Origin: Mammaliicoccus sciuri
GTDB lineage: Bacteria; Bacillota; Bacilli; Staphylococcales; Staphylococcaceae
NCBI RefSeq assembly: GCF_002901825.1
Contig: NZ_PPQD01000030.1
Span: 126,341-190,340 of the forward strand
Direction: 5' to 3'
Length of the DNA: 64,000 bases
Shown: one piece after another, positions 1 to 9,219 of the stretch
Numbering within the stretch: the first letter of the stretch is position 1
How the letters are laid out: every line of letters starts with the position of its first letter
Position numbers and translations under genes: made by a program
Notes under the pieces: model-generated
Databases searched by the model: none
Seen by the model: only the letters and a program-made list of their open reading frames with translations
What the model was told of the DNA's origin: nothing

Positions 1-2
1 TA

Positions 3-1202
3 GATCCGTCAGCAGGATTTACTGTTGGTTGGCTTTATTGGGTAATTTGGGCACTGGTAACAAGCGTTGATATATTAACTGCAGCAAAAATCATTACATA
101 CTGGGATATATTCCAAAATATTAACCCGTTTGTATGGAGCATTATTTTCTTAATCATTCTATTTTTATTAAATGCTTTTACAGTTAAAGCATTTGGTGAA
201 GCTGAATATTGGTTAAGTTTTATAAAAGTCGCGACTATTATCATCTTCTTAATAGTTGGTGTTCTTGTGATATTTGGAATCTTAGGCGGTAATGAACCAT
301 TAGGATTATCAAACTTCACTTATAAAGAAGCACCATTTGTAAATGGTATTTCTGGTTTCTTAGGCGTACTACTTGTTGCTGGATTTAGCTTCGGTGGTAC
401 AGAAGTAGTAGCCGTAACAGCTGGTGAATCTGAAAACCCTAAAGAATCCATGCCAAAAGCAATTAGACAAGTATTCTGGAGAATTTTATTATTTTATATT
501 TTAGCAATCGCTGTGATTGCAGCAATTATTCCATATACTGATCCATTGTTATTAAATAAATCAAACACTGTAACACAAAGTCCGTTTACAATCGTATTTG
601 ATAGAGTTGGTATAGCATTTGCTGCTTCCATTATTAATGCAGTTATTTTAACAGCACTTATTTCAGCTGGTAACTCAGGCTTATATGCTACAAGTAGATT
701 ACTTTACTCACTTGCTCAACATAAGCAAGCACCTAAGTTTATCAATAACTTAAATAGAAACAATATGCCGTTCGTTTCATTATGCGTCACAATCGTATTA
801 ATTTTCGCGTCTATCGTATATGCAACGATTAACGCTGATGGTTATTATAGATTGTTGAATATGTTAGGCGCACTTGTTACTTTAGTTTGGCTAATGAGTA
901 TTATCAGTCATATTCGATTAAGGATGGCCATTAAGAAACAAGGCAAATCAGCGACAGATACACTTGAATATAAAGCACCTTTATATCCATTAGGACCAAT
1001 CATCGTAATCGCTGTTATAGCATTCTTATTAATCGGTCAATCATTTGATAGCATTATGACATTGAACTTCCCAGTATTAATCGAATCATTCTTACCGATT
1101 ATATTAGGTTTCGTAGTATACTTTATTCATAAATTCACAACGAAATCAAAAATTATCAAACTTGAAGATATTGATTTAAGAAAACACCAATATAAGAAAT
1201 AA
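3..1202 (+). CDS. lysP: Lysine-specific amino acid permease, 3' part
   Basis: This is the C-terminal part of an APC-superfamily amino acid permease; the frame is open from the window edge, so the start lies outside. It would import lysine with protons across the membrane. The stretch FSFGGTEVVAVTAGESENP followed by SMPKAIRQVFWRILLFYI is typical of LysP and related AAT-family permeases. About eight hydrophobic membrane segments are visible in the remaining 399 residues, and the tail is short and charged. It ends just before a strong hairpin terminator. Membership of the AAT family is secure. Lysine as substrate is inferred from the motif and from the nearby aspartokinase and threonine genes. 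A lysine riboswitch, if present, would be upstream of the window. Confidence 0.85.
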   Translation, partial: DPSAGFTVGWLYWVIWALVTSVDILTAAKIITYWDIFQNINPFVWSIIFLIILFLLNAFTVKAFGEAEYWLSFIKVATIIIFLIVGVLVIFGILGGNEPLGLSNFTYKEAPFVNGISGFLGVLLVAGFSFGGTEVVAVTAGESENPKESMPKAIRQVFWRILLFYILAIAVIAAIIPYTDPLLLNKSNTVTQSPFTIVFDRVGIAFAASIINAVILTALISAGNSGLYATSRLLYSLAQHKQAPKFINNLNRNNMPFVSLCVTIVLIFASIVYATINADGYYRLLNMLGALVTLVWLMSIISHIRLRMAIKKQGKSATDTLEYKAPLYPLGPIIVIAVIAFLLIGQSFDSIMTLNFPVLIESFLPIILGFVVYFIHKFTTKSKIIKLEDIDLRKHQYKK

Positions 1203-1212
1203 TTTTTAAAAG

Positions 1213-1242
1213 CGCCACTCAATCAACTTGAGTGGCGTTATT
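1213..1242 (+). terminator. Intrinsic terminator after lysP
   Basis: A 10-bp perfect stem (CGCCACTCAA / TTGAGTGGCG) with a 5-nt loop begins 11 nt after the lysP stop and is followed by TTATTTAT. Confidence 0.8.
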
Positions 1243-1260
1243 TATATCTAAAATTTTGTT

Positions 1261-1540
1261 CGTGCTTGCTTTCCTTAGTTACACTTCTGTTGAGTTTTGT
1301 TACTAACGGCTTCCTTAATTACAATTCCACCGACTTTTGTTACTATAGACGCTCTTAGTTACATTTCCGCCGACTTTTGTTACTATGGCGCCTCTTAGTT
1401 ACACTTCTGCCGACTTTTGTTGCTATGGCGCCTCTTAGTTACACTTCTGCCGACTTTTGTTACTATGGCGCCTCTTAGTTACACTTCTGCCGACTTTTGT
1501 TACTATGGCGCCTCTTAGTTACACTTCTGCCGACTTTTGT
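1261..1540 (+). repeat. 40-bp tandem repeat array 1 (seven units)
   Basis: Seven contiguous 40-bp units can be phased so that each ends in GACTTTTGT (first unit GAGTTTTGT), at 1300, 1340, 1380, 1420, 1460, 1500 and 1540. The outer left units are diverged; the four rightmost are nearly identical. Each unit carries two GTTAC words 21 nt apart and, in the newer units, the palindrome GGCGCC. There are no variable spacers, so it is a true tandem repeat. It fills most of the gap between lysP and the next gene. The 40-bp length excludes a conserved reading frame. The same unit recurs at 17581-17847. Confidence 0.9.
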
Positions 1541-1629
1541 AACAACAAATCCTACACAAAATATCATTTCCCTAATCCCGAACTCCCTTGTTCAAAACGT
1601 TTATAAAAATTTGCTAACTATAATCTACT

Positions 1630-1658
1630 TTTTCATATTGCGATATATATAGTATAAT
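1630..1658 (+). promoter_or_regulatory. Putative sigma-A promoter for the 1698-3425 pair
   Basis: TTTTCA (1630-1635) and TATAAT (1653-1658) are separated by 17 bp and lie 39 bp before the start codon at 1698. The -10 is perfect and the -35 is weak. Confidence 0.5.
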
Positions 1659-1697
1659 AAATATTAATGATAATTTTAGAATAAAGAAGGTGTAAAT

Positions 1698-2012
1698 ATG
1701 ACAGGTCAAACTAATTTATTTGATGATGTTATGGAACAAGATGAACGCTTTGTCATTGTTGTTCAAAGTATTTATGACACACATGCTCAACTCGTTAAGA
1801 AGACACTTAGAGAATATACAAGTTTAACTCGGGAACAGATGCAATCATTATTTGATCATCTTAAAGATTTATATTTAAATGAACCATTTGAAGAGAATCA
1901 AGCATTTTTTGATATTACTGTTTATACGAACCAAGACTATGCAGCGGACCAAATTTATGCGCATATTAAGAGAAAGAAATTCAGCCATGAATGGACGCAT
2001 ACAAGTAAATAA
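1698..2012 (+). CDS. Conserved-looking hypothetical protein, 104 aa
   Basis: I do not recognise the family. The product is a small acidic soluble protein with no signal peptide or membrane segment; it is predicted mostly helical in the first 75 residues (EYTSLTREQMQSLFDHLKDL) and ends in a basic HIKRKKFSHEW stretch. The SD AAGAAGG sits 7 nt before the ATG, and a good promoter lies upstream. The PRTase-TRSP gene starts only 12 bp downstream with its own SD, so the two are very likely co-transcribed and may work together. No function can be given. Confidence 0.75.
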   Translation: MTGQTNLFDDVMEQDERFVIVVQSIYDTHAQLVKKTLREYTSLTREQMQSLFDHLKDLYLNEPFEENQAFFDITVYTNQDYAADQIYAHIKRKKFSHEWTHTSK

Positions 2013-2024
2013 AGGAGTAATCAC

Positions 2025-3425
2025 ATGTCCCAAGTAAGTAAAGTTTTTCCTTTAGATAACGAACAGCAAGTTGAAGTGAAAGTTAAAGAAAATAGATTTG
2101 ATTTTGAAATAGATGAAATGCTCGCAATTACACAAGAAGAACATTCAGAATTTCCATTTATACCAGTATCTCCTTGTTTAGGATATTCTAGAGGATTATA
2201 TCCAGAGCATCCTTTACTTGTTGGTTTATTATTAGGATTCTTATATCATGAGTCGTTAACAGGCGAAACGGATGAACGTATTCAAACGATCGCTAAAGCT
2301 ATTAACAGTAAAAATCGCAGTAAAATGATTCAAGCCTTAAATATGGTTGAATCTAATAAACTTGGTCACTATCCACCAACAAGATTTTTAGGCTTAAGTG
2401 AACGTGCTGTCAATTTAGGACAATCGATTTTTAGTTTATTTGATGATGATGTGATGTTCTTAGCTTCTACACGAGATAAGATTATTTCTCATCCACCATT
2501 ATTAGATCATAGCGATATTGTTGATCCTCAAGAACGTTTATATTTCTATACGAAAGATAAAGACTTCTTTGATAATGATGAACGTGTCGCAATCATTGAT
2601 AATCATTTATTAAATGGTAATTCTGTACTAAATCTCATTAAAAAGATTTATGATAAATGTCCTGAAAGAGAAACATTCACTGTATTAACACCTATTGATT
2701 TAAGATCTCAAAGTGTTAAAGAAGCATTCTCAAGTTTGGAAAAATCTTTAAATATTAAAATCAACATCATTTCACTTATGTCGTTTGATGTAGAAATTAC
2801 AGCTATTGACCATGAGACGAAAGATTTAATTCAAAATGAACTACTAGATAATCAAAAACACGATACGAAAGTTCAATATTACTCATTAAGAAATGTCATA
2901 AATGATCATTTTATTGTAAAAGCACAAAACATGCTGCGTGATGGTACGATTCACGATAATCCATATTTTATTTCAACAGGTAGATTCACTTTAAATGGTA
3001 AAGAACAACAAGTATCTGAAGATCTATTTCAACGTATGGGAGAATTATTGAATGACTTTTTAGATGATTCACCTAAATTTGTCATTGGTATAGGAGAATT
3101 CTTATACGTTCCACTTCAAATTGCTCGTTATTTACCTGGTAAAGAAATACGTGTACAAGGTACTACTCGCTTTAATTTTGATTCGAGTACATTAAGACAC
3201 TCTAATAAAAAAATTAGCTTTATGTCTCCATTGGAAAGAACAATCACACATTATTTATACAATTTAGAGATTGATCAGTACGAACAAATCATCGTATTTG
3301 TTGAAAGACTGAGACATAAAACTGAAATTGATGATATTGTACAACAATTAAAAATTCTTGGGGCAAAATCAATTCTAGTAATTGAAATGACTTCAATCGC
3401 ATTTAATGAAGATCGTCACGAATAA
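2025..3425 (+). CDS. PRTase-TRSP type phosphoribosyltransferase-like protein (Ter-system family)
   Basis: This 466-residue protein matches, by motif order, the two-domain phosphoribosyltransferase (PRTase_2) plus TRSP architecture known from tellurite/Ter stress operons. Visible landmarks are FLGLSERAVNLGQSIF near residue 123 (family: ETATALG-type helix), LASTRDK, and VAIIDNHLLNGNS near 190, which occupies the place of the PRPP-binding loop (usual form VDDEXTTGNT). In the C-terminal part are FVIGIGEFLYVPLQIA near 350 and VQGTTRFNF near 378 (family: GTGEFMY...STTR). The acidic pair of the PRPP loop is altered to DN, so catalysis may be changed or lost. No terD, HAD or aldolase partner is present in the window; the only companion is the unknown gene 12 bp upstream. 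Domain assignment is fairly confident; substrate is unknown. Confidence 0.65.
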   Translation: MSQVSKVFPLDNEQQVEVKVKENRFDFEIDEMLAITQEEHSEFPFIPVSPCLGYSRGLYPEHPLLVGLLLGFLYHESLTGETDERIQTIAKAINSKNRSKMIQALNMVESNKLGHYPPTRFLGLSERAVNLGQSIFSLFDDDVMFLASTRDKIISHPPLLDHSDIVDPQERLYFYTKDKDFFDNDERVAIIDNHLLNGNSVLNLIKKIYDKCPERETFTVLTPIDLRSQSVKEAFSSLEKSLNIKINIISLMSFDVEITAIDHETKDLIQNELLDNQKHDTKVQYYSLRNVINDHFIVKAQNMLRDGTIHDNPYFISTGRFTLNGKEQQVSEDLFQRMGELLNDFLDDSPKFVIGIGEFLYVPLQIARYLPGKEIRVQGTTRFNFDSSTLRHSNKKISFMSPLERTITHYLYNLEIDQYEQIIVFVERLRHKTEIDDIVQQLKILGAKSILVIEMTSIAFNEDRHE

Positions 3426-3428
3426 TAA

Positions 3429-3480
3429 AAAGCAGTTCAAATCTTAAAAATTTAATTTAAGGTTTGAACTGCTTTATTTT
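3429..3480. terminator. Bidirectional terminator between convergent genes
   Basis: A long hairpin (AAGCAGTTCAAA ... TTTGAACTGCTT, with further inner CTTAAA/TTTAAG pairing) has A-rich sequence on its left and TTTATTTTTAT on its right. It can serve both the PRTase-TRSP gene and the facing HAD gene. Confidence 0.8.
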
Positions 3481-4286
3481 TATGCATTTAATATTTTTTC
3501 TAACGCTGTTACAATACCATCATGGTTATGGTCGTCTGTAACAACATCTGCAATACCTTTAATCGTATCGTTCGCATTTCCCATAGCAACACCAACTGCT
3601 GCTCTTTCTAACATGTCAGAATCATTTAAACTATCACCAAAAGCTATCACTTCTGAGAAATCCGCATCAATTTGATCAAACAATCTTTGCAACGATTTCC
3701 CTTTAGAAACTTCACTATTCATGAATTCTAAAAAGTACGGTTTACTTATTGTTGATGACACTTGGTCATTAAATTTACCATTCAACGCTTCATTTGCACT
3801 TGCAATTTTTTCCTCGAAATCAACACCCATTATTTTTGGAACGTCACCTATAATAGCTTCTTTAATATTATTAACTTTATTCATTGGAAGACCTGTTAAT
3901 TCACTTTCAATGTTCATATAATCATGTGTCGTATCATGAATAATTTGGTCATTTAAATATGTTAAATAAAAGAAATTATGACTTCTACAATAATCAATAA
4001 TATCGTGTGCATCTTTTTGACTAATTGTTTGATTAAATACGATACTTTGGTCTTCAGCATTTATAACAAAAGCACCATTGTAACTTACAATATAACCACC
4101 ATAGCTTTTTAAATCTAGCACTTCTGCATGCTTAATCATACCTGCAGTTGGTCGCCCCGATGCAAGTATTAACTTCATGCCTTCTTTTTGTTTCTCCATT
4201 AAGTATTGATATGTTACTTCACTTATTTCATTCTTAGAAGTCAAAAGTGTATCATCCATATCCATTACGATGTATTTATATGTCAT
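3480..4286 (-). CDS. Cof-type HAD-superfamily sugar/cofactor phosphatase
   Basis: This 268-residue member of the Cof subfamily of HAD hydrolases has all the core motifs: DMDDT near residue 8 (nucleophile Asp in motif I), ASGRPT near 42 (motif II), a motif III Lys (KGKSLQRL near 195) and GDSLNDSDML near 218 (motif IV, Mg ligands). The IIB-type cap lies between motifs II and III. These enzymes dephosphorylate sugar phosphates, FMN or PLP; the substrate here is unknown. It lies 68 bp after thrB, separated by a hairpin. The same neighbour occurs beside thrB in S. aureus as I recall. The SD AAGGAG is 6 nt before the ATG. Confidence 0.9.
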   Translation of the reverse strand: MTYKYIVMDMDDTLLTSKNEISEVTYQYLMEKQKEGMKLILASGRPTAGMIKHAEVLDLKSYGGYIVSYNGAFVINAEDQSIVFNQTISQKDAHDIIDYCRSHNFFYLTYLNDQIIHDTTHDYMNIESELTGLPMNKVNNIKEAIIGDVPKIMGVDFEEKIASANEALNGKFNDQVSSTISKPYFLEFMNSEVSKGKSLQRLFDQIDADFSEVIAFGDSLNDSDMLERAAVGVAMGNANDTIKGIADVVTDDHNHDGIVTALEKILNA

Positions 4287-4308
4287 GTTGTTCTCCTTAA
4301 ATATAATA

Positions 4309-4343
4309 ATGCTTATATTCTATCATACATAGAATATAAGCAT
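4309..4343 (-). terminator. Hairpin after thrB
   Basis: A perfect 14-bp stem (ATGCTTATATTCTA and its complement) with a 7-nt loop lies between thrB and the Cof gene. On the minus strand it is followed by TTATTATATTT, a weak T tract, so termination may be only partial. Confidence 0.55.
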
Positions 4344-4354
4344 CTCACTTTTGT

Positions 4355-5266
4355 TTATAAGTTTATGATTTTTTGACTAATACCATAACGATTAATGGTT
4401 ACCAATTCTGATTCGCAATCTTCAAATTCATCTTGTAATGCCCTTACAAGTTTACCACTCAATTCTTTTTTGACGAGCGTTAATACAGTTGGACCAGCAC
4501 CACTAATAACAGTCGCATACGCGCCATGTTCTATAGCTAATGCTTTAATACGTTCAAAATCAGGGATCAAATGTTGACGAAAAGGTTCATGAAAACCATC
4601 TTTCATCATCATCTTTCCAGCTAATTCATAATTATGTTGAATTAAAGCACTGATCATCGTGTTGCTTATTGCACTATATTTAACGGCATCTTTTAAAGAT
4701 AGTGTTTCTGGTAATACTTTACGCGCTTTCTCTGTTGATAGCTCATACTCCGGTATTGTAGCAATAACATCAACTTTTGGTATATCTATATATGATACAT
4801 CCGTATGTTTAGCTTCTGGATCATATACGCCTAAGACTAATCCACCATAAATTGTTGGGGCAACATTATCTGGATGTCCTTCAATTTCAGTTGCAAGTTG
4901 TAGTAACTCATATTTAGATAACTTTAAATTTGCAAAATAATTTGCAAGAAATAACCCCGTTACGAGCGCAGATGCTGAGCTACCTAATCCTCTCGCAAGT
5001 GGAATATCGCTATACATTTTTAAATTTAATGCCGGCATTTCTTTCGAAAATTTCTCTGTAGCAGTTTGTGCAATTTTAGTAATATAATGTTCCTCATTAA
5101 CAGGTAAACCTTTCAGATGAGGTCCAACATGCTCAAAATGCCATTTTCCATCTTCGGACAGATACGCTTCTACTTCTAAATATTTATCTAGAGCCATTCC
5201 GATTGAGTCGAAACCAACCCCAAGGTTAGCAGTTGAGGCTGGTACTTTAAGCTTTAATTTCTTCAT
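4355..5266 (-). CDS. thrB: Homoserine kinase
   Basis: This GHMP-superfamily kinase of 303 residues phosphorylates homoserine to O-phosphohomoserine with ATP. Motif 1 ([17 protein letters not shown]) is at the N-terminus, the glycine-rich ATP loop [12 protein letters not shown] is near residue 90, and the third motif ISGAGPTVL is near 255. The gene overlaps the thrC stop by 4 nt (ATGA), indicating translational coupling. It is the last gene of the hom-thrC-thrB operon and is followed by a hairpin. Length is normal for the family. Confidence 0.95.
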   Translation of the reverse strand: MKKLKLKVPASTANLGVGFDSIGMALDKYLEVEAYLSEDGKWHFEHVGPHLKGLPVNEEHYITKIAQTATEKFSKEMPALNLKMYSDIPLARGLGSSASALVTGLFLANYFANLKLSKYELLQLATEIEGHPDNVAPTIYGGLVLGVYDPEAKHTDVSYIDIPKVDVIATIPEYELSTEKARKVLPETLSLKDAVKYSAISNTMISALIQHNYELAGKMMMKDGFHEPFRQHLIPDFERIKALAIEHGAYATVISGAGPTVLTLVKKELSGKLVRALQDEFEDCESELVTINRYGISQKIINL

Positions 5267-6327
5267 TTTAATGCACGCTCAATATAATCAATAATTGCTT
5301 GTTCGTCATTTTCTAATGGTGTAATTGGCGAATCAAGTAAATCAATAGCAGTATCAGGATCTTTCAATCCATTTCCTGTTAAAATTGCTACAACAGTTTG
5401 ATTCGGCTCTAATTTACCTTGTTCATGCAATTTCAACAAACCTGCAATTGAAGCATTACTTGCTGGCTCACTGAAGACGCCCTCTTTACTTGTCATAAGT
5501 TTGTATGCTTTAAGAATTTCTTCATCTGTCACACTATCTATTAATCCATTTGATTCATCACGTGCTGCCTCGGCCAATTTCCAACTAGCTGGATTCCCAA
5601 TTCTAATCGCAGTCGCTACTGTCTCTGGATTTGTTACAACTTTACCTTGTACGATTGGAGATGCACCTTCAGCTTGGAAACCGCACATAACAGGTAGACC
5701 TGATTGATTTAATTGATGATATTCTTTGAAACCTTTCCAATATGCTGTTATATTTCCAGCATTTCCAACTGGTATCGCAAATAAGTCTGGTGCTTTACCT
5801 TCTAATTGCTCTACAATTTCAAATGCACCAGTCTTCTGCCCCTCAATTCTATATGGGTTTACAGAGTTTACAAGTGCTATTTCACCTTTTTCTGCAACTT
5901 TTTTAACGATATTTAATGCTTCATCAAAATTCCCTTTAATTGATACAATTTCAGCACCGTACATAACTGCTTGTGCTAATTTACCAAGTGCTATTTTACC
6001 TTCAGGAATAACAACAATTGCTTTTAAACCTGCTCTAGCAGCATAAGCGGCAGCTGAAGCTGATGTATTACCAGTAGAGGCACATATCACGATTTTTTTA
6101 CCTTCTTCTTTCGCTTTTGCAACTGCCATTACCATACCTCTATCTTTAAAAGAACCTGTAGGGTTAAGACCTTCAAACTTAGCGAATAAATTAATGTTCA
6201 ATTTATCAGATAAATAAGGTAAATGAATTAATGGTGTATTGCCTTCATTTAAAGTCAATTCTGGTGTTCCTTCGTTCACTGGTAAATATTCTTTATAATT
6301 ATGAATTAATCCTTGCCATCTGCCCAT
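5263..6327 (-). CDS. thrC: Threonine synthase
   Basis: This PLP enzyme converts O-phosphohomoserine to threonine. The PLP lysine lies in [11 protein letters not shown] near residue 60, and the phosphate-binding loop is VPVGNAGN-like ([13 protein letters not shown] near 186). The frame is open to an ATG at 6345, but the start at 6327 (MGRWQGL) is preferred: it has AAGGAG 9 nt upstream and lies one base after the hom stop, whereas the longer form would begin inside hom. The resulting length of 354 residues fits the family. Operon: hom-thrC-thrB. Confidence 0.95.
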   Translation of the reverse strand: MGRWQGLIHNYKEYLPVNEGTPELTLNEGNTPLIHLPYLSDKLNINLFAKFEGLNPTGSFKDRGMVMAVAKAKEEGKKIVICASTGNTSASAAAYAARAGLKAIVVIPEGKIALGKLAQAVMYGAEIVSIKGNFDEALNIVKKVAEKGEIALVNSVNPYRIEGQKTGAFEIVEQLEGKAPDLFAIPVGNAGNITAYWKGFKEYHQLNQSGLPVMCGFQAEGASPIVQGKVVTNPETVATAIRIGNPASWKLAEAARDESNGLIDSVTDEEILKAYKLMTSKEGVFSEPASNASIAGLLKLHEQGKLEPNQTVVAILTGNGLKDPDTAIDLLDSPITPLENDEQAIIDYIERALK

Positions 6328-6328
6328 A

Positions 6329-7606
6329 TTACTTATCTCCTTCAATTGGATAATATTTCAAAATATTAATGCCATTTTCTTTTAATTGATCAACTGGTAA
6401 TTCATCAATACCTCTGATGACAATACCATACGTATTTTCAGTACGTTGTTCTACTTTAACACTTCTATGAAATTCAATTGTCGCTTTAATATCATCTCTT
6501 AAGACATCTTCATCTTTGTCACTTTCAACGATAATAAAATGACTATTTTTCAGTGGGAATTTAACTACTTCATCTTCAACGATTTCTTTCGTACGTTCTG
6601 TTTTAAGTTCAAAGTGTGGAGGTAATGTATGTAAATCTGATTCAAATTGTAATGAAACATTTAATAAATCAGAAACAACAGCACTACCAGTAGCTAAACT
6701 ACCAGCACCTTTACCATAAAACATTGTGTCTCCAACAGCATCACCAATTACATATATTGCATTATATTCATCTTCAACATGCGCCATTTGATGACTATTT
6801 GGTAACAATGTCGGTTTAACACTTGAAATAACACGACCATTCTCGTATTTACCTTGACCAATTAATTTAATTTTATAGCCTAATTTTTCTGCAACTTTAA
6901 TATCTTCGATTTCAACATCTGAAATACCAACTCTTTCAACATCATTTAACGAAATCACTCTATTAAATGATAAGTAGCTCGTAATTACAACTTTACGAGC
7001 TGCGTCAATTCCTTCGACATCGTCAGTTGGATCCGCTTCTGCATACCCTAAATCTGTTGCAAGCTGTAATGCTTCATCATAAGATTTTCCTTCACGAGTC
7101 ATTTGACTAAGAATAAAGTTAGATGTGCCATTAAAGATACCCATAAATTGATTAATATTATTGGCATTTAAACCATTATTAATCGCATTCACAATCGGAA
7201 TACCACCTGCTACACTCGCTTCATATTTGAGTGCAACTTTATTTTTCTCAGCTAAATCTTCTAAATCTCTTAAATGTACGGCTAATAAATCTTTATTTGC
7301 AGTAATGACGTGTATACCTTTAGAAAGAAATGCTTTCAACCATTCTACTGTTGGTTCGATACCACCCATTACTTCAACAACAATATCTAATTCTTCATCT
7401 TCTAAAATTTCGTTAATATTTTCAGTTAAATGATAGCTAGAAGTATTAATTGCACGTTTCTTGTTCACAGAACTCACAAGAATATGTTTAATATGTATAG
7501 ATTTCCCAATCGTGTCTTCTATTTGCTTTTTATTTTCTTCAACAATCTTCACGACACCTGTTCCAACAGTGCCGAGACCTAATACTGCTACATTTAATAC
7601 TTTCAT
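6329..7606 (-). CDS. hom: Homoserine dehydrogenase
   Basis: Reduces aspartate semialdehyde to homoserine. The N-terminal Rossmann motif [12 protein letters not shown] binds NAD(P); the catalytic domain shows TANKDLLA near residue 100 and GILNGTSNF-like [14 protein letters not shown] near 172, then [18 protein letters not shown] near 200 with the catalytic Asp and Lys. A C-terminal ACT domain (residues about 350-425) suggests feedback by threonine, typical of the family. The frame is open upstream to 7672, but the ATG at 7606 is preferred, with AGGTGAG 8 nt before it and 425 residues as expected. A strong promoter lies at 7682-7710. Confidence 0.95.
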   Translation of the reverse strand: MKVLNVAVLGLGTVGTGVVKIVEENKKQIEDTIGKSIHIKHILVSSVNKKRAINTSSYHLTENINEILEDEELDIVVEVMGGIEPTVEWLKAFLSKGIHVITANKDLLAVHLRDLEDLAEKNKVALKYEASVAGGIPIVNAINNGLNANNINQFMGIFNGTSNFILSQMTREGKSYDEALQLATDLGYAEADPTDDVEGIDAARKVVITSYLSFNRVISLNDVERVGISDVEIEDIKVAEKLGYKIKLIGQGKYENGRVISSVKPTLLPNSHQMAHVEDEYNAIYVIGDAVGDTMFYGKGAGSLATGSAVVSDLLNVSLQFESDLHTLPPHFELKTERTKEIVEDEVVKFPLKNSHFIIVESDKDEDVLRDDIKATIEFHRSVKVEQRTENTYGIVIRGIDELPVDQLKENGINILKYYPIEGDK

Positions 7607-7681
7607 TTCCTCACTCACCTTAAATATATTGTTCTTGTTAAAAATACAAATGTCTACTTGAAATAGACTCAAGTTTATTAT

Positions 7682-7710
7682 AGTATAAATTCATTAAAGT
7701 TTTTTGTAAA
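7682..7710 (-). promoter_or_regulatory. Sigma-A promoter of hom-thrC-thrB
   Basis: Read on the minus strand, TTTACA (7710-7705) and TATACT (7687-7682) are separated by exactly 17 bp, 76 bp before the hom ATG. No T-box or riboswitch-like fold was recognised in the leader. Confidence 0.75.
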
Positions 7711-7712
7711 GT

Positions 7713-7742
7713 TTGAATAATTAGAATTAATAGTAATATTAT
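7713..7742 (+). promoter_or_regulatory. Putative promoter of the aspartokinase gene
   Basis: TTGAAT (7713-7718) and TATTAT (7737-7742) with an 18-bp spacer lie just 2 bp from the divergent hom promoter -35, so the two promoters are back to back and may share a regulator. Confidence 0.5.
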
Positions 7743-7803
7743 CATTATTTCTCGCTTTGTAAAGAGCTACAATTACATTACCCCCAGTAAAAGGACTGAT
7801 AAA

Positions 7804-9177
7804 ATGAAAGTTTCAAAATTTGGCGGAAGTTCCGTCGCTAACAGTGAGCAAATTAAAAAAGTCGTTAACATCATTAACTCTGATGATGAAAGAAAAATTG
7901 TAGTCGTATCTGCACCTGGAAAAAGATTTAAAGAAGACATTAAAACAACGGATTTGCTCATACGCTTATACGAAAAAGTTATTAATCAATTAGATTATTC
8001 AAACAAACTCAATCAAATCGTTGATCGTTATGAAGAAATTGTGACTGAACTCAACATGGATCGTTCTATTTTAGATGAAATTAAACGTCATTTACTAAAT
8101 TTGATAGACGTGTACCATGATAAACCTGAACGCTTATTAGACGGTTTAAAGAGTTGTGGAGAAGACTTTAATGCACAACTCATTGCACAATATAATAATC
8201 AATTAGGCCACCCTACACGTTACTTATCACCTAAAGAAGCTGGCATAATCGTCACAGATGAACCAGGCAATGCTATGATATTAGAATCGTCGTATGAGAA
8301 TATTTATAAATTACGTGAATATGATGAAAAATTAATTATTCCTGGATTCTTTGGTTATTCTGAAAATGATGATATCGTGACCTTCCCTAGAGGTGGATCT
8401 GACATTACAGGCGCAATCTTAGCTAGAGGTATTAAAGCAAGCTTGTATGAGAACTTTACGGATGTATCTGGTATCTTTAGAGCAAATCCAACAGTTGTAT
8501 CTCAACCTGAAGTGATTCCAGAAATCACATATAGAGAAATGCGTGAATTATCATATGCTGGTTTTGGTGTATTTCATGATGAGGCACTAGAACCACTTTA
8601 TAAAGATCGTATTCCAGTTGTCATCAAGAATACAAATAGACCAACTGATAAAGGTACTTACATTGTGAGTGAACGTAACATCTCTCATTTATCTCATATC
8701 GTTTCAGGCGTTAGCTGTGATAAAGGATTTACAATTATAAACGTCAAAAAATACTTAATGAATAGAGAAGTTGGATTTACACGTAAAGTACTTAGTATCT
8801 TAGAAGAAGAAAATATTTCAATAGAACATATCCCATCTGGTATCGATAGTATTAGTATTATTATGAGATCGACTCAAATTAAAGGAAAAGAAGAAAGAGT
8901 TTTAAGTAAAATTCGAGAAAACATACCAGTAGATGAATTAACAATTGATTATGATTTAGCTATTTTAATGATTGTAGGAGAAGGTATGAATAAAGCAGTT
9001 GGTACAGCAGCTGGAGCAACTGCAGCACTCAGCAAGAGGAATGTGAACTTGAATATGATTAACCAAGGTTCATCTGAAATTTCTATGATGTTTGGTATTG
9101 ATGAGCAATATTCTGATATAGCCGTTCAAGCTATATATGATGAATATTTCGCAAATAAAACAACACAACTCGCATAA
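7804..9177 (+). CDS. lysC: Aspartokinase, monofunctional with ACT domains
   Basis: Phosphorylates aspartate, the first step of the lysine/threonine/methionine pathway. The amino-acid kinase domain begins with VSKFGGSSVANSEQ (family KFGGTSV), continues with VVVSAPGKRFKED near 38, and has TFPRGGSDITGAIL near 197 (family GRGGSDTTA). Two ACT domains follow from about residue 305, suggesting allosteric control by lysine or threonine. Length of 457 residues fits the class of long aspartokinases, unlike the ~400-residue dap-operon type. AAAAGGA precedes the ATG. It is divergent from hom-thrC-thrB, a typical staphylococcal arrangement. The symbol is by family; thrA would be an alternative name. Confidence 0.93.
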   Translation: MKVSKFGGSSVANSEQIKKVVNIINSDDERKIVVVSAPGKRFKEDIKTTDLLIRLYEKVINQLDYSNKLNQIVDRYEEIVTELNMDRSILDEIKRHLLNLIDVYHDKPERLLDGLKSCGEDFNAQLIAQYNNQLGHPTRYLSPKEAGIIVTDEPGNAMILESSYENIYKLREYDEKLIIPGFFGYSENDDIVTFPRGGSDITGAILARGIKASLYENFTDVSGIFRANPTVVSQPEVIPEITYREMRELSYAGFGVFHDEALEPLYKDRIPVVIKNTNRPTDKGTYIVSERNISHLSHIVSGVSCDKGFTIINVKKYLMNREVGFTRKVLSILEEENISIEHIPSGIDSISIIMRSTQIKGKEERVLSKIRENIPVDELTIDYDLAILMIVGEGMNKAVGTAAGATAALSKRNVNLNMINQGSSEISMMFGIDEQYSDIAVQAIYDEYFANKTTQLA

Positions 9178-9185
9178 TAACTAAA

Positions 9186-9219
9186 AGAAGCCAATGATTT
9201 AATCGTTGGCTTCTTTTAT
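9186..9219. terminator. Terminator between lysC and the 9216 gene
   Basis: AGAAGCCAA and TTGGCTTCT form a 9-bp stem followed by TTTTATG on the plus strand. Its left flank CTAAA gives little T tract for the minus strand, so it mainly serves lysC. Confidence 0.75.

Noticed and set aside
1261-1540. Possible CRISPR array
   Set aside because: The units are directly adjacent with a fixed 40-bp period and no variable spacers, and no cas genes are present.
7607-7803. T-box or lysine riboswitch between hom and lysC
   Set aside because: No T-box core (AGGGTGGNACCGCG) or lysine aptamer pattern and no leader terminator; only two promoters were found.
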